From NCBI RefSeq assembly GCF_012849055.1, contig NZ_CP051677.1, positions 2,060,501 to 2,124,500 on the forward strand: 64,000 bases of DNA, given 5' to 3'. The DNA is from Spirosoma rhododendri. Its GTDB lineage: Bacteria > Bacteroidota > Bacteroidia > Cytophagales > Spirosomataceae. Shown one piece after another: positions 36,106-45,195 of this stretch (positions are counted from its first letter, which is position 1; each line of letters begins with the position of its first letter). Below the pieces are notes generated by a model that saw nothing but the letters and a program-made list of their open reading frames with translations, was not told the DNA's origin and made no database searches. Made by a program: the position numbers and the translations under genes.

Positions 36106-37095
36106 ATGTCAATTTTAGCGTTCCAAATGCCCGACAAGGTCGTCGTGGAGAAAGCCGACGACTTTCACGGAGTGTTTGAATTCAAACCCCTTGAGAAAGG
36201 ATACGGTGTAACGATTGGCAACGCGCTACGGCGCATTTTGCTGTCGTCGCTGGAAGGTTACGCTATCACAAGCGTAAAATTTCCAGGCGTACTGCACGAG
36301 TTTTCGTCAATTGAGGGTGTTGTTGAAGACGTGACGGAGATTATCCTGAACCTGAAAATGGTTCGGTTTAAGAAAATCTCGGACATGGTTGACAACAAAA
36401 TCACGGTCAGCATCAAGAAGCAATCGGTGCTGAAAGCGGGCGATATATCGAAGTTTTCGCCTTCGTTCGAAGTGTTGAATCCAGATATGGAAATTTGCCA
36501 TATCGACGACACACTCGATCTGGAGATGGAAATTTTTGTGGAAAAAGGTCGGGGCTATGTTCCTGCCGATGAACCACGCGTTAACGAACTGCCGTTTGGT
36601 CACATCCCCATCGATGCCATCTACACGCCAATCAAAAACGTGAAGTACAGCGTCGAGAACACGCGGGTTGAGCAGAAAACGGACTATGAGCGGCTGTTAC
36701 TCGACATCGAAACGGACGGGTCAATCCATCCGGAAGAAGCGTTGAAAGGAGCGGCTTACATTCTGATTCAGCACTTCATGCTGTTCTCAGATCAGACGAT
36801 GACGTTTGAAACGGCCAAGCCGGAAGAAGAAAACGTTGTTGATGAGGAAGTGCTGCACATGCGCAAGCTGCTGAAAACGTCATTGGCGGATCTGGACCTG
36901 TCGGTTCGGGCTTACAACTGTCTGAAGTCGGCCGACGTACGTACGTTGGGCGATCTGGTACGGTTGGAGATCTCCGACATGATGAAGTTCCGCAACTTCG
37001 GTAAGAAGTCATTGACGGAGCTTGAGCAACTAGTGGCCGAAAAGAACCTGACGTTCGGCATGGATGTGGCTAAATACAGACTAGACGAAGATTAA
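36106..37095 (+). CDS. rpoA: DNA-directed RNA polymerase subunit alpha
   Basis: 329 residues. N-terminal assembly domain with [25 protein letters not shown], and a C-terminal domain (about 255-320) with two HhH motifs ([23 protein letters not shown] and [19 protein letters not shown]) that binds UP elements and activators. Standard place between rpsD and rplQ. Confidence 0.98.
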   Translation: MSILAFQMPDKVVVEKADDFHGVFEFKPLEKGYGVTIGNALRRILLSSLEGYAITSVKFPGVLHEFSSIEGVVEDVTEIILNLKMVRFKKISDMVDNKITVSIKKQSVLKAGDISKFSPSFEVLNPDMEICHIDDTLDLEMEIFVEKGRGYVPADEPRVNELPFGHIPIDAIYTPIKNVKYSVENTRVEQKTDYERLLLDIETDGSIHPEEALKGAAYILIQHFMLFSDQTMTFETAKPEEENVVDEEVLHMRKLLKTSLADLDLSVRAYNCLKSADVRTLGDLVRLEISDMMKFRNFGKKSLTELEQLVAEKNLTFGMDVAKYRLDED

Positions 37096-37098
37096 GCC

Positions 37099-37168
37099 GG
37101 TTTACGGTATTTGGTTTACGGTTTCGAGTCGATGACTACCGTAAACTGTGAACCGAAAACCGTAAACC
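37099..37168. repeat. GTTTA/TAAAC intergenic hairpin element 8
   Basis: GGTTTACGGTATTTGGTTTA (from 37099) pairs with the right arm ending ACCGAAAACCGTAAACC (37168), about 20 of 25 positions. Between rpoA and rplQ. Confidence 0.62.
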
Positions 37169-37178
37169 TCACAAAACA

Positions 37179-37994
37179 ATGAGACACGGTAAAAAAGATA
37201 ACCACCTAAGCCGTACGCATTCGCACCGCGAAGCGATGCTGCAAAATATGGCATCGTCGCTGATCATGCACAAGCGTATCGAAACGACGGTGGCCAAAGC
37301 CAAAGAACTGCGGAAGTTCGTTGAGCCAATCCTGACACGCGCGAAGGAAGACAACAACCAGAATCGTCGGGTTGTGTTTCAGACACTGACGAACAAGGAA
37401 ACGGTGAAAGAACTGTTCGGTACGGTAGCCGACAAAATTGCGAACCGTCCCGGTGGCTACACACGCATCATCAAGCTGGGCAACCGGCAGGGTGACAATG
37501 CCGAGACTTGCCTGATTGAGCTGGTTGACTTCAACGAACTTCTCATCAGCGCAGCCGCCGAGAAAGCGACAGCAACGACCCGTACGCGCCGGAGCCGTCG
37601 GAGTGGTGGAGCTAAGGCAACGGAAGGCGCAGAAGTGGCACCAGCTACGGCTGAAGCAACGACTGCTGATGCTGACGCGGTAGAAGCACCGGCTGATGCG
37701 CTGCCCGCTGACGCTGAAGTCGCTGAGACCTCGCCCGCAGCTGGTGATGATCTGACGATCATCGAAGGCATCGGTCCGAAAATCGCCGAAATGCTGAATA
37801 ACGCTGGTATCACGACGTTTGCCCAGCTGGCGGATGCTGACGATGCTACCGTTCAGCAAGTGCTCACAGAGGCTGGCCCACGCTTCAACGTACACGACGC
37901 TACGACCTGGAACGAGCAGGCTGCACTGGCCCGCGACGGCAAGAATGATGAACTGAAAGAATTACAGGACCGTTTGAAAGGCGGCAAAGAATAA
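37179..37994 (+). CDS. rplQ: 50S ribosomal protein L17 with C-terminal helix-hairpin-helix domain
   Basis: 271 residues against the usual 115-160. Residues 1 to about 125 are L17 ([62 protein letters not shown]). A basic patch ([13 protein letters not shown]) and an Ala/Glu/Asp/Pro-rich linker to about 189 follow. The last 82 residues form a helix-hairpin-helix-type domain ([31 protein letters not shown]). A similar domain is known at the end of L21 in many Bacteroidota; here it sits on L17. Its role is unknown. A terminator follows. Confidence 0.95.
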   Translation: MRHGKKDNHLSRTHSHREAMLQNMASSLIMHKRIETTVAKAKELRKFVEPILTRAKEDNNQNRRVVFQTLTNKETVKELFGTVADKIANRPGGYTRIIKLGNRQGDNAETCLIELVDFNELLISAAAEKATATTRTRRSRRSGGAKATEGAEVAPATAEATTADADAVEAPADALPADAEVAETSPAAGDDLTIIEGIGPKIAEMLNNAGITTFAQLADADDATVQQVLTEAGPRFNVHDATTWNEQAALARDGKNDELKELQDRLKGGKE

Positions 37995-38029
37995 TCATCG
38001 GTGAGTCATCAATGTCATCATACAAAAAT

Positions 38030-38061
38030 GGGTTAGCCGGTAACGGTTAGCCCTTTTTTTT
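38030..38061 (+). terminator. Intrinsic terminator after rplQ
   Basis: GGGTTAGCC (38030-38038), six-base loop, GGTTAGCCC (38045-38053) pairing with G-T wobbles, then eight T's to 38061. It closes the ribosomal cluster and lies 22 bases before the carA ATG. Confidence 0.75.
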
Positions 38062-38083
38062 AACCTTTTTGACCAACGCATTC

Positions 38084-39181
38084 ATGAAACAGGCACAGGA
38101 AGCCCTATTGGTTCTACAGGACGGTACCGTTTATCGGGGGCTGGCACTCGGCAAGAAAGGCACTGCCGGTGGCGAAATCTGCTTCAATACCGGCATGACC
38201 GGTTACCAGGAAATCTACACGGACCCGTCTTATTACGGTCAGGTAATCATCAACACGACGTCGCACATTGGTAATTATGGCGTGTTGAACAATGCTGAGC
38301 AGGAATCGAACAGCGTGAAAATTCGTGGAATGGTTTGTAACTTCTTCTCAGACATTCATTCCCGCTACACGGCCGACGGTTCATTGCAGGATTATTTTGA
38401 ACGAGCAAACATCGTAGGTATTCACGGTGTCGATACGCGTCAGCTAGTGCGTTACATTCGCTCGAAGGGCGTTATGAACTGCATTATCTCGTCGGAGATA
38501 CTGGACCCGGCGGTGCTCTTGTCAATGTTGCAGGAAGTGCCGGATATGTCGGGACTGGAACTGTCTTCGGAGGTAAGCACGAAAGAAGCCTACGAAGAAG
38601 GCGATCCCGAATCGAAACTGCGGGTTGCTGTGCTGGATCTGGGCGTTAAGCGCAGTATCCTGAGCAACTTTACCGAGCGTAATGTATTCTGTAAGGTGTT
38701 TCCGGCTAAAACCAGCTACGAAGAGCTGGCAGCCTGGAAGCCAAGCGGATTTTTTATCGCAAACGGGCCGGGCGATCCATCGGCTATGCCTTACGCGGTG
38801 GAGACTGTAAAGCAGGCACTCGATGCCGAAAAGCCGTTGTTCGGTATTTGCCTGGGTCACCAGATACTGTCACTGGCTAGTGGTATTTCGACGTACAAGA
38901 TGCACAACGGGCATCGGGGGCTGAACCATCCGGTGAAAAACCTGATTACCGGTCGTTGTGAAGTTACGTCTCAAAACCACGGCTTCGCTGTCAGTGCCGA
39001 TGAGTTACAGGATACGGACAATGTCGAACTGACGCACGTTAACCTGAACGACAAAACGATCGAAGGGATTCGGCGGAAAGATAAGCCTGCATTTTCGGTG
39101 CAGTATCACCCCGAATCGTCGCCGGGTCCGCACGATTCACACTACCTGTTCGATCAGTTCGTGGGTATGATGAAGGAGTAG
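38084..39181 (+). CDS. carA: Carbamoyl-phosphate synthase small subunit
   Basis: 365 residues from ATG 38084 (MKQAQEALLVLQDG); a TTG at 38069 is in frame. Glutamine amidotransferase subunit that feeds ammonia to CarB for pyrimidine and arginine synthesis. N-terminal CarA domain with CFNTGMTGYQEIYTDPSYYGQ; class I amidotransferase core with the nucleophile Cys in LFGICLGHQILSLA and the His-Glu pair in VQYHPESSPGPHDS. carB is not adjacent. A GAAA-loop terminator follows. Confidence 0.96.
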   Translation: MKQAQEALLVLQDGTVYRGLALGKKGTAGGEICFNTGMTGYQEIYTDPSYYGQVIINTTSHIGNYGVLNNAEQESNSVKIRGMVCNFFSDIHSRYTADGSLQDYFERANIVGIHGVDTRQLVRYIRSKGVMNCIISSEILDPAVLLSMLQEVPDMSGLELSSEVSTKEAYEEGDPESKLRVAVLDLGVKRSILSNFTERNVFCKVFPAKTSYEELAAWKPSGFFIANGPGDPSAMPYAVETVKQALDAEKPLFGICLGHQILSLASGISTYKMHNGHRGLNHPVKNLITGRCEVTSQNHGFAVSADELQDTDNVELTHVNLNDKTIEGIRRKDKPAFSVQYHPESSPGPHDSHYLFDQFVGMMKE

Positions 39182-39190
39182 AAGAGAAAG

Positions 39191-39216
39191 CGGGGCGGAA
39201 ACGTCCCGTTTTTTTT
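39191..39216 (+). terminator. Intrinsic terminator after carA
   Basis: CGGGGCG, GAAA tetraloop, CGTCCCG (39191-39208) then eight T's (39209-39216). The end touches the stop of the convergent helicase gene. Confidence 0.85.
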
Positions 39217-42200
39217 AGATCGAAGACGCAGGATTACGCCAGTAGTTACGACTCCAGACGCGTTTGAACAACCAGCCCCGTTCGCGGAGTGCCAGTGGTA
39301 AGTAAGCAAGTGACTGCTTAACTGGCTGATCGTAAAACTGATCGTCGTCGGTAAGTAGCAGCGACTGATACGTATCGTCGGAGCGAACTGTAAGATCAGC
39401 GAAGGGTAATTCCTGATGGCGATCCGGCGATTGCTGCGCCAACTGGTCTTTTAGCAATGTATCACCGTGCAGGGCCGTCACAGGCTGAGGCTGCGGTCTG
39501 AATTGACCCTCCGAAACCATCAGCGCATAAGTTAGGTAATCGCGCAGTCGCCTTGTGCCTTCCCCAGTCGCAGTGTCGACTTTGAGTTGATCCGGCCACA
39601 AACTGGTAATAACGTAGACTCGTTCCCGCGCCCTGGTGACCGCCACATTCAGCCGATTTTCGCCCCCGGCCGTATTCAGACTACCGAAATGCATGGTCAG
39701 GCGCCCCCGTTCGTCGGGGGCGTAGCCGATCGAGAAAATGATAATGTCGCGCTCATCGCCCTGCACGTTTTCGATGTTCTTGACGAACAGGTCCGGAATC
39801 TGAGTCGTCAACGGGCTTTCGTCGAGCATATTCTGTATCAGCTGCTGTTGCGGGTAGTTGAACGTAACAACACCCACGCTGCGGCCCGGTTGCTCGATAG
39901 CAAGCTGCTGAAGCTGCGCCAACACAGCCGCTGCTTCGACAGTATTGGTGTTGCGCGCCCATTGCCCGGTTACGTGCAGATAACGAATTGCCGGGTTAGC
40001 CTGATTGACCTGATCGAAATAGGGAAGAAGCTGTAATCTGTTCTGGTAAAAATGCTGGTTGGAAAATGTGATCAGATCGAGCGATCGGCTGCGGTAGTGC
40101 TCGGTTAGCAATACCTGTGGCAAGTGTCTGGCGGCTAGTTCGAGTAGGGATTCAACCTCCAGTTCAGCCGGTGTTTCCTCGTCGGCATCGGTAAGGTCGT
40201 CGATCTGTGTGCGGTACACGTCGTTTGGTCGTAGCTGCTGATTATCGCCGGTGACCACGATCTGACGACCCCGGAAGAAAGCAGGCAGCCCGCTTTCGGC
40301 GAAACACTGCGAAGCCTCATCGACAATGACAAGATCGAATAGGTTGAGCCGAAGTGGAAAAATCGCTGATACGGATTCCGGCGACGCCAGCCAGCAGGGA
40401 ATCAGCCTGAACAGCTCGTCGGTGTGCGTTTCCACCAGCTTGCGCAGCGGCCATATGTTCCGCTTTTTCGTCGTCTGATGCAATAAGTCTCGGTACGTAA
40501 CGACGTTGCTGACTCGGTTGAAGGTCAACTTCCGGTAGGTCTGCTCGCGCAACTTGATCAGCAGCATATCGCGGTTCAACTGCTGCTTACGTTGTATGCT
40601 GTCCTGCAATGCCTGCTCCGTCTGCGCCATTTTCAGAGACGAAACACTGCTCAATTCAGGATGACGTTGCTCCAACAAATCGAGCCAGGCCAGCCGGATT
40701 GAATTTTGAAACAGTCCGGCCCAGTCGTGCGGTGCGTAACTGCTCAGTTGCTTTATAATCGACTGCTCGACGGGCGAGAACGCAGCATACAGCCGGTCGG
40801 CCTCGACGAACAGATCAAAACGCTGCCGGAGCGATGTACTTAGGGCGTCGGCCTGGATTGGTTGTGTCCAGAGCAAGTCGAGTTGCTCATCCGATAAGTG
40901 CGATTGCTCTTGTGTGAAATGTGCTACCTCCGTCGATAACGAATGGAACTGACGAAGTGCGGCTGCCATCTGGGGAGCAGTAGCACCGACAGCGTCAACT
41001 AACGTCGACAGGGGAGCAATTACGTCCAGACTGGCCAGCAACTGCCTTGCCTGCACTAATTCACACAAGGCATTGGGCGTAATAGGTAGGCCGATACGCT
41101 GTAGCCAGGGGGTTACTTCCTGCCGGATTTGCCCGGCCCGAATGGCATTGGTAATCCGACCAAGCAGGAGCCGAAGATGAGGTTCTGAATCAGTCAGCCC
41201 CGTTTCCCCGAGAAGGTCATCTATCTTTTTCCCCGCCGTGTCGGTCAGCCGCCACCATTGCCAGCGTAGCCACGACGGCCGTGCCTCCAGCGCGTCAAGC
41301 ACTAATTGCTGACTTGCGGGCAGATCGGGAAGTGCCACAACCGATTGCGGCAGGGCATTCGACTCCGCTAACTGCCATGTCTGCGCCAACTCAACTAGTT
41401 GGCCGTCGCCAAGCCATTCATCTGTCTGGTAATGCAAGGTCCGCAACTGACCAACCGTACGCCAGACAGATGCCGACTCGACCGCGTCGAGTTTGCTGAT
41501 GGCGCTGCTCAGCTCGGCAGAATACGCAGACCAGGCTAGTAACTCGCTTCGGGAGAATGATAGATCAGTGGTTGTACGTAGCTGCAACTGAACTGACTGG
41601 GCCAATTCAGTCCATTGGCGAATCGTTTGCTCGATACGTGAGCGGTCTACCGTGCCGTAGTCTGCAAACGAACGACGGTTGGCCCATAAAGGAGCGTTTT
41701 TCAGTTCTTCCTCGTAGGCAACAAACTGCGTTAATCGCTCAGTAAAGGCTATTGCGTCGGTTAGTTGAAACTGCGCGGCTACAGAACTTAACTCGAGAAC
41801 AGGACGATCGGGATGACTGGTCAGGTATAGTTCCTTTGCCGAAATACCGAAAACAGATGTGTCGAAAAGCGATGTCTTGACCGTTTGCAACCATCGCACT
41901 GCTTCGTCGATTCGGTTGCTTTCCTGCTCGAAGTCGCGCTCCAGCAATACCGCATTCAACCCGTTATTCTGCTGCCGGTACGCGTCGACACTGTCGATCT
42001 GACTGGCAATTTGCGCGTACAGCGCCCGGCGGTCGTCCTGAAAGTCGTGAACGAGCGCCATAAACGGAGCCATACCCACCGCCTGCAAACGAGCCTGTAC
42101 AACATCCAGCGCAGCCCGTTTTTGACAGACCAGCAACACCCGCCGACCAGCCGCAGCTGCGTCGGCCATCAGATTCGCGATAAGCTGTGACTTTCCCGTT

Positions 42201-43138
42201 CCCGGCGGTCCCTGAACGACCAGCGATTGCCCCGAACGAACGGCCCGGACAGCGGCTTCCTGCGAGGCATCGAGGGCTAAGGGAGTTCGTAGTTGCTTTT
42301 CCGGTAACCGCTCAGTCGCTATGACCGGGTCGCTGGCGGGCAAACCGGTATCAGCGGTAAGTTCAATCAGCTGGTCGTAGTCGGGAGACAGGTAAGAACC
42401 CGCCTGAGGAAAAATGCCAAGTACGGCTTCCTGGAAAAGGGTTAGCTCGCCATGATGCTCTAGCTGATCGAGGCTACGTACCGATTGCTGATCGAAAAAA
42501 TGCAGCGTGTCGCTAAATAGATCCGTGTTAAAATTGACGTTGAGCAAACTGTCGCGTAGCCATTCGTACAACTGCGTACGAAATACCAATGGGTCGCGGT
42601 CGAAATCCGACAGGGCTTTCTCCGCTAATTCGTCCGGCAAACGAATCGCGTTGAACTGACTGTACGCAATTAGAAACGTAGGGTTCAAAAAGCCCAGTTC
42701 ATCAGACCGCCTTGTGAGCCGCCATTGCGCCCCCTGCTGACTGATGGTTACGGGGAAAAATAACAGCGGTGCGTGAATAACCGTACCGTCGAGGAGCTTA
42801 CCCCGTACGAACGGCCAGCCGACGTATAGATCATCGGTGCCACGTTCGTCGATAATGAACCTGGCTGTTCGATCTATCTGGCGTAGTTTGCGGCTAACCT
42901 GATTGCTGCGCTCGTGTCGGGCATCGAGTACGGCACAAAGCGGTACAGACGCTTTTCGTCCAATCAGATCAGCGATCAGGCTGAACGACGATCGATTCAG
43001 TAGAAAGTCGCAGGTATGTAGGTCCACAAACTGACTACCGGGCAGGCTGTTCAGCACCAGCGATCGATTGCGGCTGCTCAGGTTGGTAAGCCGCCGGCGA
43101 TAGGCCCGAAGAACGGAGAGCGAAACCGGAATAATCAC
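39215..43138 (-). CDS. DUF4011-type superfamily 1 (Upf1-like) helicase
   Basis: 1307 residues, GTG start. The N-terminal region (LTNLSSRNRSLVLNS) fits the DUF4011 module, whose usual form is WxxxLLDLSxRNxLLN-like. Walker A is GPPGTGKS at 310-317, followed by the split SF1 helicase: DLVIVDEASQC (Walker B), VVTGDNQQLRPND (motif III), LLTEHYRSRS (motif IV) and NVQGDERDIIIFS plus NVAVTRARERVYV (motifs V and VI), with a long helical insertion between motifs Ia and II. The C-terminal 50 residues (LPLALRERGWLFKRVWSRNYWRNP) resemble the end of a Vsr-like nuclease domain, but the catalytic part before it is reduced. Stand-alone gene; DNA repair or defence role is possible but unproven. Confidence 0.86.
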   Translation of the reverse strand: MIIPVSLSVLRAYRRRLTNLSSRNRSLVLNSLPGSQFVDLHTCDFLLNRSSFSLIADLIGRKASVPLCAVLDARHERSNQVSRKLRQIDRTARFIIDERGTDDLYVGWPFVRGKLLDGTVIHAPLLFFPVTISQQGAQWRLTRRSDELGFLNPTFLIAYSQFNAIRLPDELAEKALSDFDRDPLVFRTQLYEWLRDSLLNVNFNTDLFSDTLHFFDQQSVRSLDQLEHHGELTLFQEAVLGIFPQAGSYLSPDYDQLIELTADTGLPASDPVIATERLPEKQLRTPLALDASQEAAVRAVRSGQSLVVQGPPGTGKSQLIANLMADAAAAGRRVLLVCQKRAALDVVQARLQAVGMAPFMALVHDFQDDRRALYAQIASQIDSVDAYRQQNNGLNAVLLERDFEQESNRIDEAVRWLQTVKTSLFDTSVFGISAKELYLTSHPDRPVLELSSVAAQFQLTDAIAFTERLTQFVAYEEELKNAPLWANRRSFADYGTVDRSRIEQTIRQWTELAQSVQLQLRTTTDLSFSRSELLAWSAYSAELSSAISKLDAVESASVWRTVGQLRTLHYQTDEWLGDGQLVELAQTWQLAESNALPQSVVALPDLPASQQLVLDALEARPSWLRWQWWRLTDTAGKKIDDLLGETGLTDSEPHLRLLLGRITNAIRAGQIRQEVTPWLQRIGLPITPNALCELVQARQLLASLDVIAPLSTLVDAVGATAPQMAAALRQFHSLSTEVAHFTQEQSHLSDEQLDLLWTQPIQADALSTSLRQRFDLFVEADRLYAAFSPVEQSIIKQLSSYAPHDWAGLFQNSIRLAWLDLLEQRHPELSSVSSLKMAQTEQALQDSIQRKQQLNRDMLLIKLREQTYRKLTFNRVSNVVTYRDLLHQTTKKRNIWPLRKLVETHTDELFRLIPCWLASPESVSAIFPLRLNLFDLVIVDEASQCFAESGLPAFFRGRQIVVTGDNQQLRPNDVYRTQIDDLTDADEETPAELEVESLLELAARHLPQVLLTEHYRSRSLDLITFSNQHFYQNRLQLLPYFDQVNQANPAIRYLHVTGQWARNTNTVEAAAVLAQLQQLAIEQPGRSVGVVTFNYPQQQLIQNMLDESPLTTQIPDLFVKNIENVQGDERDIIIFSIGYAPDERGRLTMHFGSLNTAGGENRLNVAVTRARERVYVITSLWPDQLKVDTATGEGTRRLRDYLTYALMVSEGQFRPQPQPVTALHGDTLLKDQLAQQSPDRHQELPFADLTVRSDDTYQSLLLTDDDQFYDQPVKQSLAYLPLALRERGWLFKRVWSRNYWRNPASSI

Positions 43139-43164
43139 GACATACAGCGAATGTTACTACGTAA

Positions 43165-44229
43165 TCAGGCAGGTTTGTTTTCGGTTTTTTCAGGAATGAG
43201 CCACGATGCCAACACGCTGATGCCCAGGATGGCTACGATAATGTAAAGAGAGTAAACGGGTTTGAAACCCAGATCGTGCAGCCACGGTTCTGCCAGCATT
43301 TTTGCCCCGATAAACGTCAGCAGTACTGCCAGACCAACTTTGAGGAAACGGAACTGCTCAATAATGCTCGACAGAAAGAAGAACATCGACCGAAGGCCCA
43401 TGATGGCAAATACGTTCGAGAAAAAGACGATGTACGGGTCTTTCGTGATCGAGAAAATAGCCGGAATTGAATCGACCGCGAAAATCAGATCGGTAAATGC
43501 GATGACGATAACGATCAGAAACAGGGGCGTCACGTACAGCTTGTGATCGATTTTGCCCCGTACAAAAAAGTTGTCGCTTACGTTGCGGGGGAAGATATTC
43601 AGGTATTTGGAGGCAAACTTGACCACCGGATGATTGCCCGTATCGATAGTATCTTCTTCGTCTTTCTGGAAAAAGAGCTGAAGGCCGGTGTACACCAGAA
43701 ACGCACCGAACAGGTACAGAATCCATTCGAACCGTTGAATCAGTGCCGATCCGATAAAAATAAAGAAGAAACGTAAGACAATCGCTCCCAGAATACCCCA
43801 GACGAGGATCTTCTTGTAGTAGCGTTCTCGGACGCCGAACGAATTGAAAATCAGAATAAATACGAAAATATTATCAGCCGATAACGAATACTCAACCAGG
43901 TAACCGGTGATATACTCGAGCGACATGTTATTCTGGAAGCGGGCAAGGCTGGCGTCAAAATTGCCGGGTACGAGCGTAACGTGACTGGCGTATTTGCTGC
44001 GTACTTCTTCCAGCTGAGCCATGTCGTAAATGCCATGAACCAGGTAGCCGTACGATTTGAGAAAAAAGTAAAACGCAACCGACAGGGCAACCCAGATGGC
44101 ACTCCACGTAGCGGCTTCCCTGAACGTGACAACGTGGCTGGTTTGCTTGGAGAAAATCCCCAGATCAAACGACATGACAACCAGTACGAAAGCGGCAAAG
44201 GCAATGAAGAAGATTGTTTCGCTAGACAT
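43165..44229 (-). CDS. TerC/Alx-family integral membrane protein
   Basis: 354 residues with about nine membrane helices. Conserved acidic residues in membrane segments as in TerC/Alx: SADNIFVFILIFNSFGV and FTDLIFAVDSIPAIFSITKDPYIVFFSNVFAIMGLRSMFF. The family covers Alx/MntP-like manganese exporters and tellurite-resistance proteins; Mn2+ or Ca2+ export is the current view for related members. I see no yybP-ykoY-like Mn riboswitch upstream. Starts 27 bases before the helicase GTG on the same strand, so co-transcription is possible. Confidence 0.92.
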   Translation of the reverse strand: MSSETIFFIAFAAFVLVVMSFDLGIFSKQTSHVVTFREAATWSAIWVALSVAFYFFLKSYGYLVHGIYDMAQLEEVRSKYASHVTLVPGNFDASLARFQNNMSLEYITGYLVEYSLSADNIFVFILIFNSFGVRERYYKKILVWGILGAIVLRFFFIFIGSALIQRFEWILYLFGAFLVYTGLQLFFQKDEEDTIDTGNHPVVKFASKYLNIFPRNVSDNFFVRGKIDHKLYVTPLFLIVIVIAFTDLIFAVDSIPAIFSITKDPYIVFFSNVFAIMGLRSMFFFLSSIIEQFRFLKVGLAVLLTFIGAKMLAEPWLHDLGFKPVYSLYIIVAILGISVLASWLIPEKTENKPA

Positions 44230-44419
44230 TACACGGAAAAAACGCGGAAGACGAGACTCGTATGCGCTTGACTTCGCTACGCACCGGATTCGCCTTTCGG
44301 GCGGCTATGATTAACAAATAACAGTGACAAGTTGCCGGTCAGTTGCCTGAAGACGAGCTAAATCGACCCGTAAATTTACGGTCAATCAACGCAAGGGGCT
44401 AGTCTGATTCGGTAAATAA

Positions 44420-44450
44420 TTGGCATAGTGATTAACAGACATTAGTTTTG
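44420..44450 (+). promoter_or_regulatory. -33/-7 promoter of the GT2 gene
   Basis: TTG (44420-44422), 20 bases, TAGTTTTG (44443-44450). The ATG follows only 4 bases later, so the transcript should be leaderless or nearly so. Confidence 0.6.
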
Positions 44451-44454
44451 GGTC

Positions 44455-45195
44455 ATGTTTAATGGTAGAAAAGTAATTGTGGTCATGCCCGCTTACCGGG
44501 CTGCTTTGACGCTCGAGCGTACATACCGGGAGATTCCGTTTGATATCGTCGACGAAGTTATTCTGGTCGATGATGCCAGCCCTGACAACACAGTAGAGGT
44601 AGCCCGGCAGCTTGGTATCAACCACGTCATTCGCCACGATAAAAACAAGGGATACGGTGGAAACCAGAAAACCTGCTACCGCAAAGCCGTAGAACTCGGG
44701 GGCGATATCGTTGTTATGCTCCACCCCGACTACCAGTATACGCCCCTATTGCTGACGGCCATAATCTCGATCATCGGTAACGGCCTATATCCGGTCGTGT
44801 TTGCGTCACGGATTCTCGGCAAAGGTGCCCTCAAAGGCGGGATGCCGATGTACAAATACGTGGCTAACCGTTTTCTGACGTTCACGCAGAACCTGCTAAT
44901 GAACCAGAAACTGTCGGAGTACCACACGGGCTACCGGGCTTTTTCTGGCGAGGTACTGCGGAGTCTGGACTTTACCCATAATTCAGACGACTTCATTTTC
45001 GACAACGAAATGATCGCCCAGATTTTCTACAAGGGCTATGAAATTGCAGAAGTGACCTGCCCGACCAAGTATTTCGAAGAAGCGTCGTCGATCAACTTCA
45101 AACGCAGCTCAATCTACGGCCTGGGGGTACTGAAAACGTCACTCTACTATTTCCTCACGAAAATTGGGGTGATGCACTGGCAGATTCTGAAATAG
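44455..45195 (+). CDS. Family 2 glycosyltransferase
   Basis: 246 residues, GT-A fold of the dolichol-phosphate-mannose-synthase type but without C-terminal membrane helices. VIVVMPAYRAALTLERTY at the start, VDDASPDNTVEVAR (first Asp motif), DKNKGYGGNQKTCYRKA, then HPDYQYTP in place of the usual DxD. The substrate is unknown; related proteins glycosylate polyprenyl phosphate or cell-surface polymers. The 3' end overlaps the convergent PKS gene by 41 bases. Confidence 0.9.
   Translation: MFNGRKVIVVMPAYRAALTLERTYREIPFDIVDEVILVDDASPDNTVEVARQLGINHVIRHDKNKGYGGNQKTCYRKAVELGGDIVVMLHPDYQYTPLLLTAIISIIGNGLYPVVFASRILGKGALKGGMPMYKYVANRFLTFTQNLLMNQKLSEYHTGYRAFSGEVLRSLDFTHNSDDFIFDNEMIAQIFYKGYEIAEVTCPTKYFEEASSINFKRSSIYGLGVLKTSLYYFLTKIGVMHWQILK

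Noticed and set aside
24569..37168. CRISPR or tandem array interpretation of the repeated intergenic elements
   Set aside because: They are single, spaced by genes, inverted inside each element and differ in sequence; there are no direct repeats with spacers.
43022..44229. Mn riboswitch (yybP-ykoY) for terC
   Set aside because: The sequence upstream of the terC start lacks the conserved loop motifs of that class.
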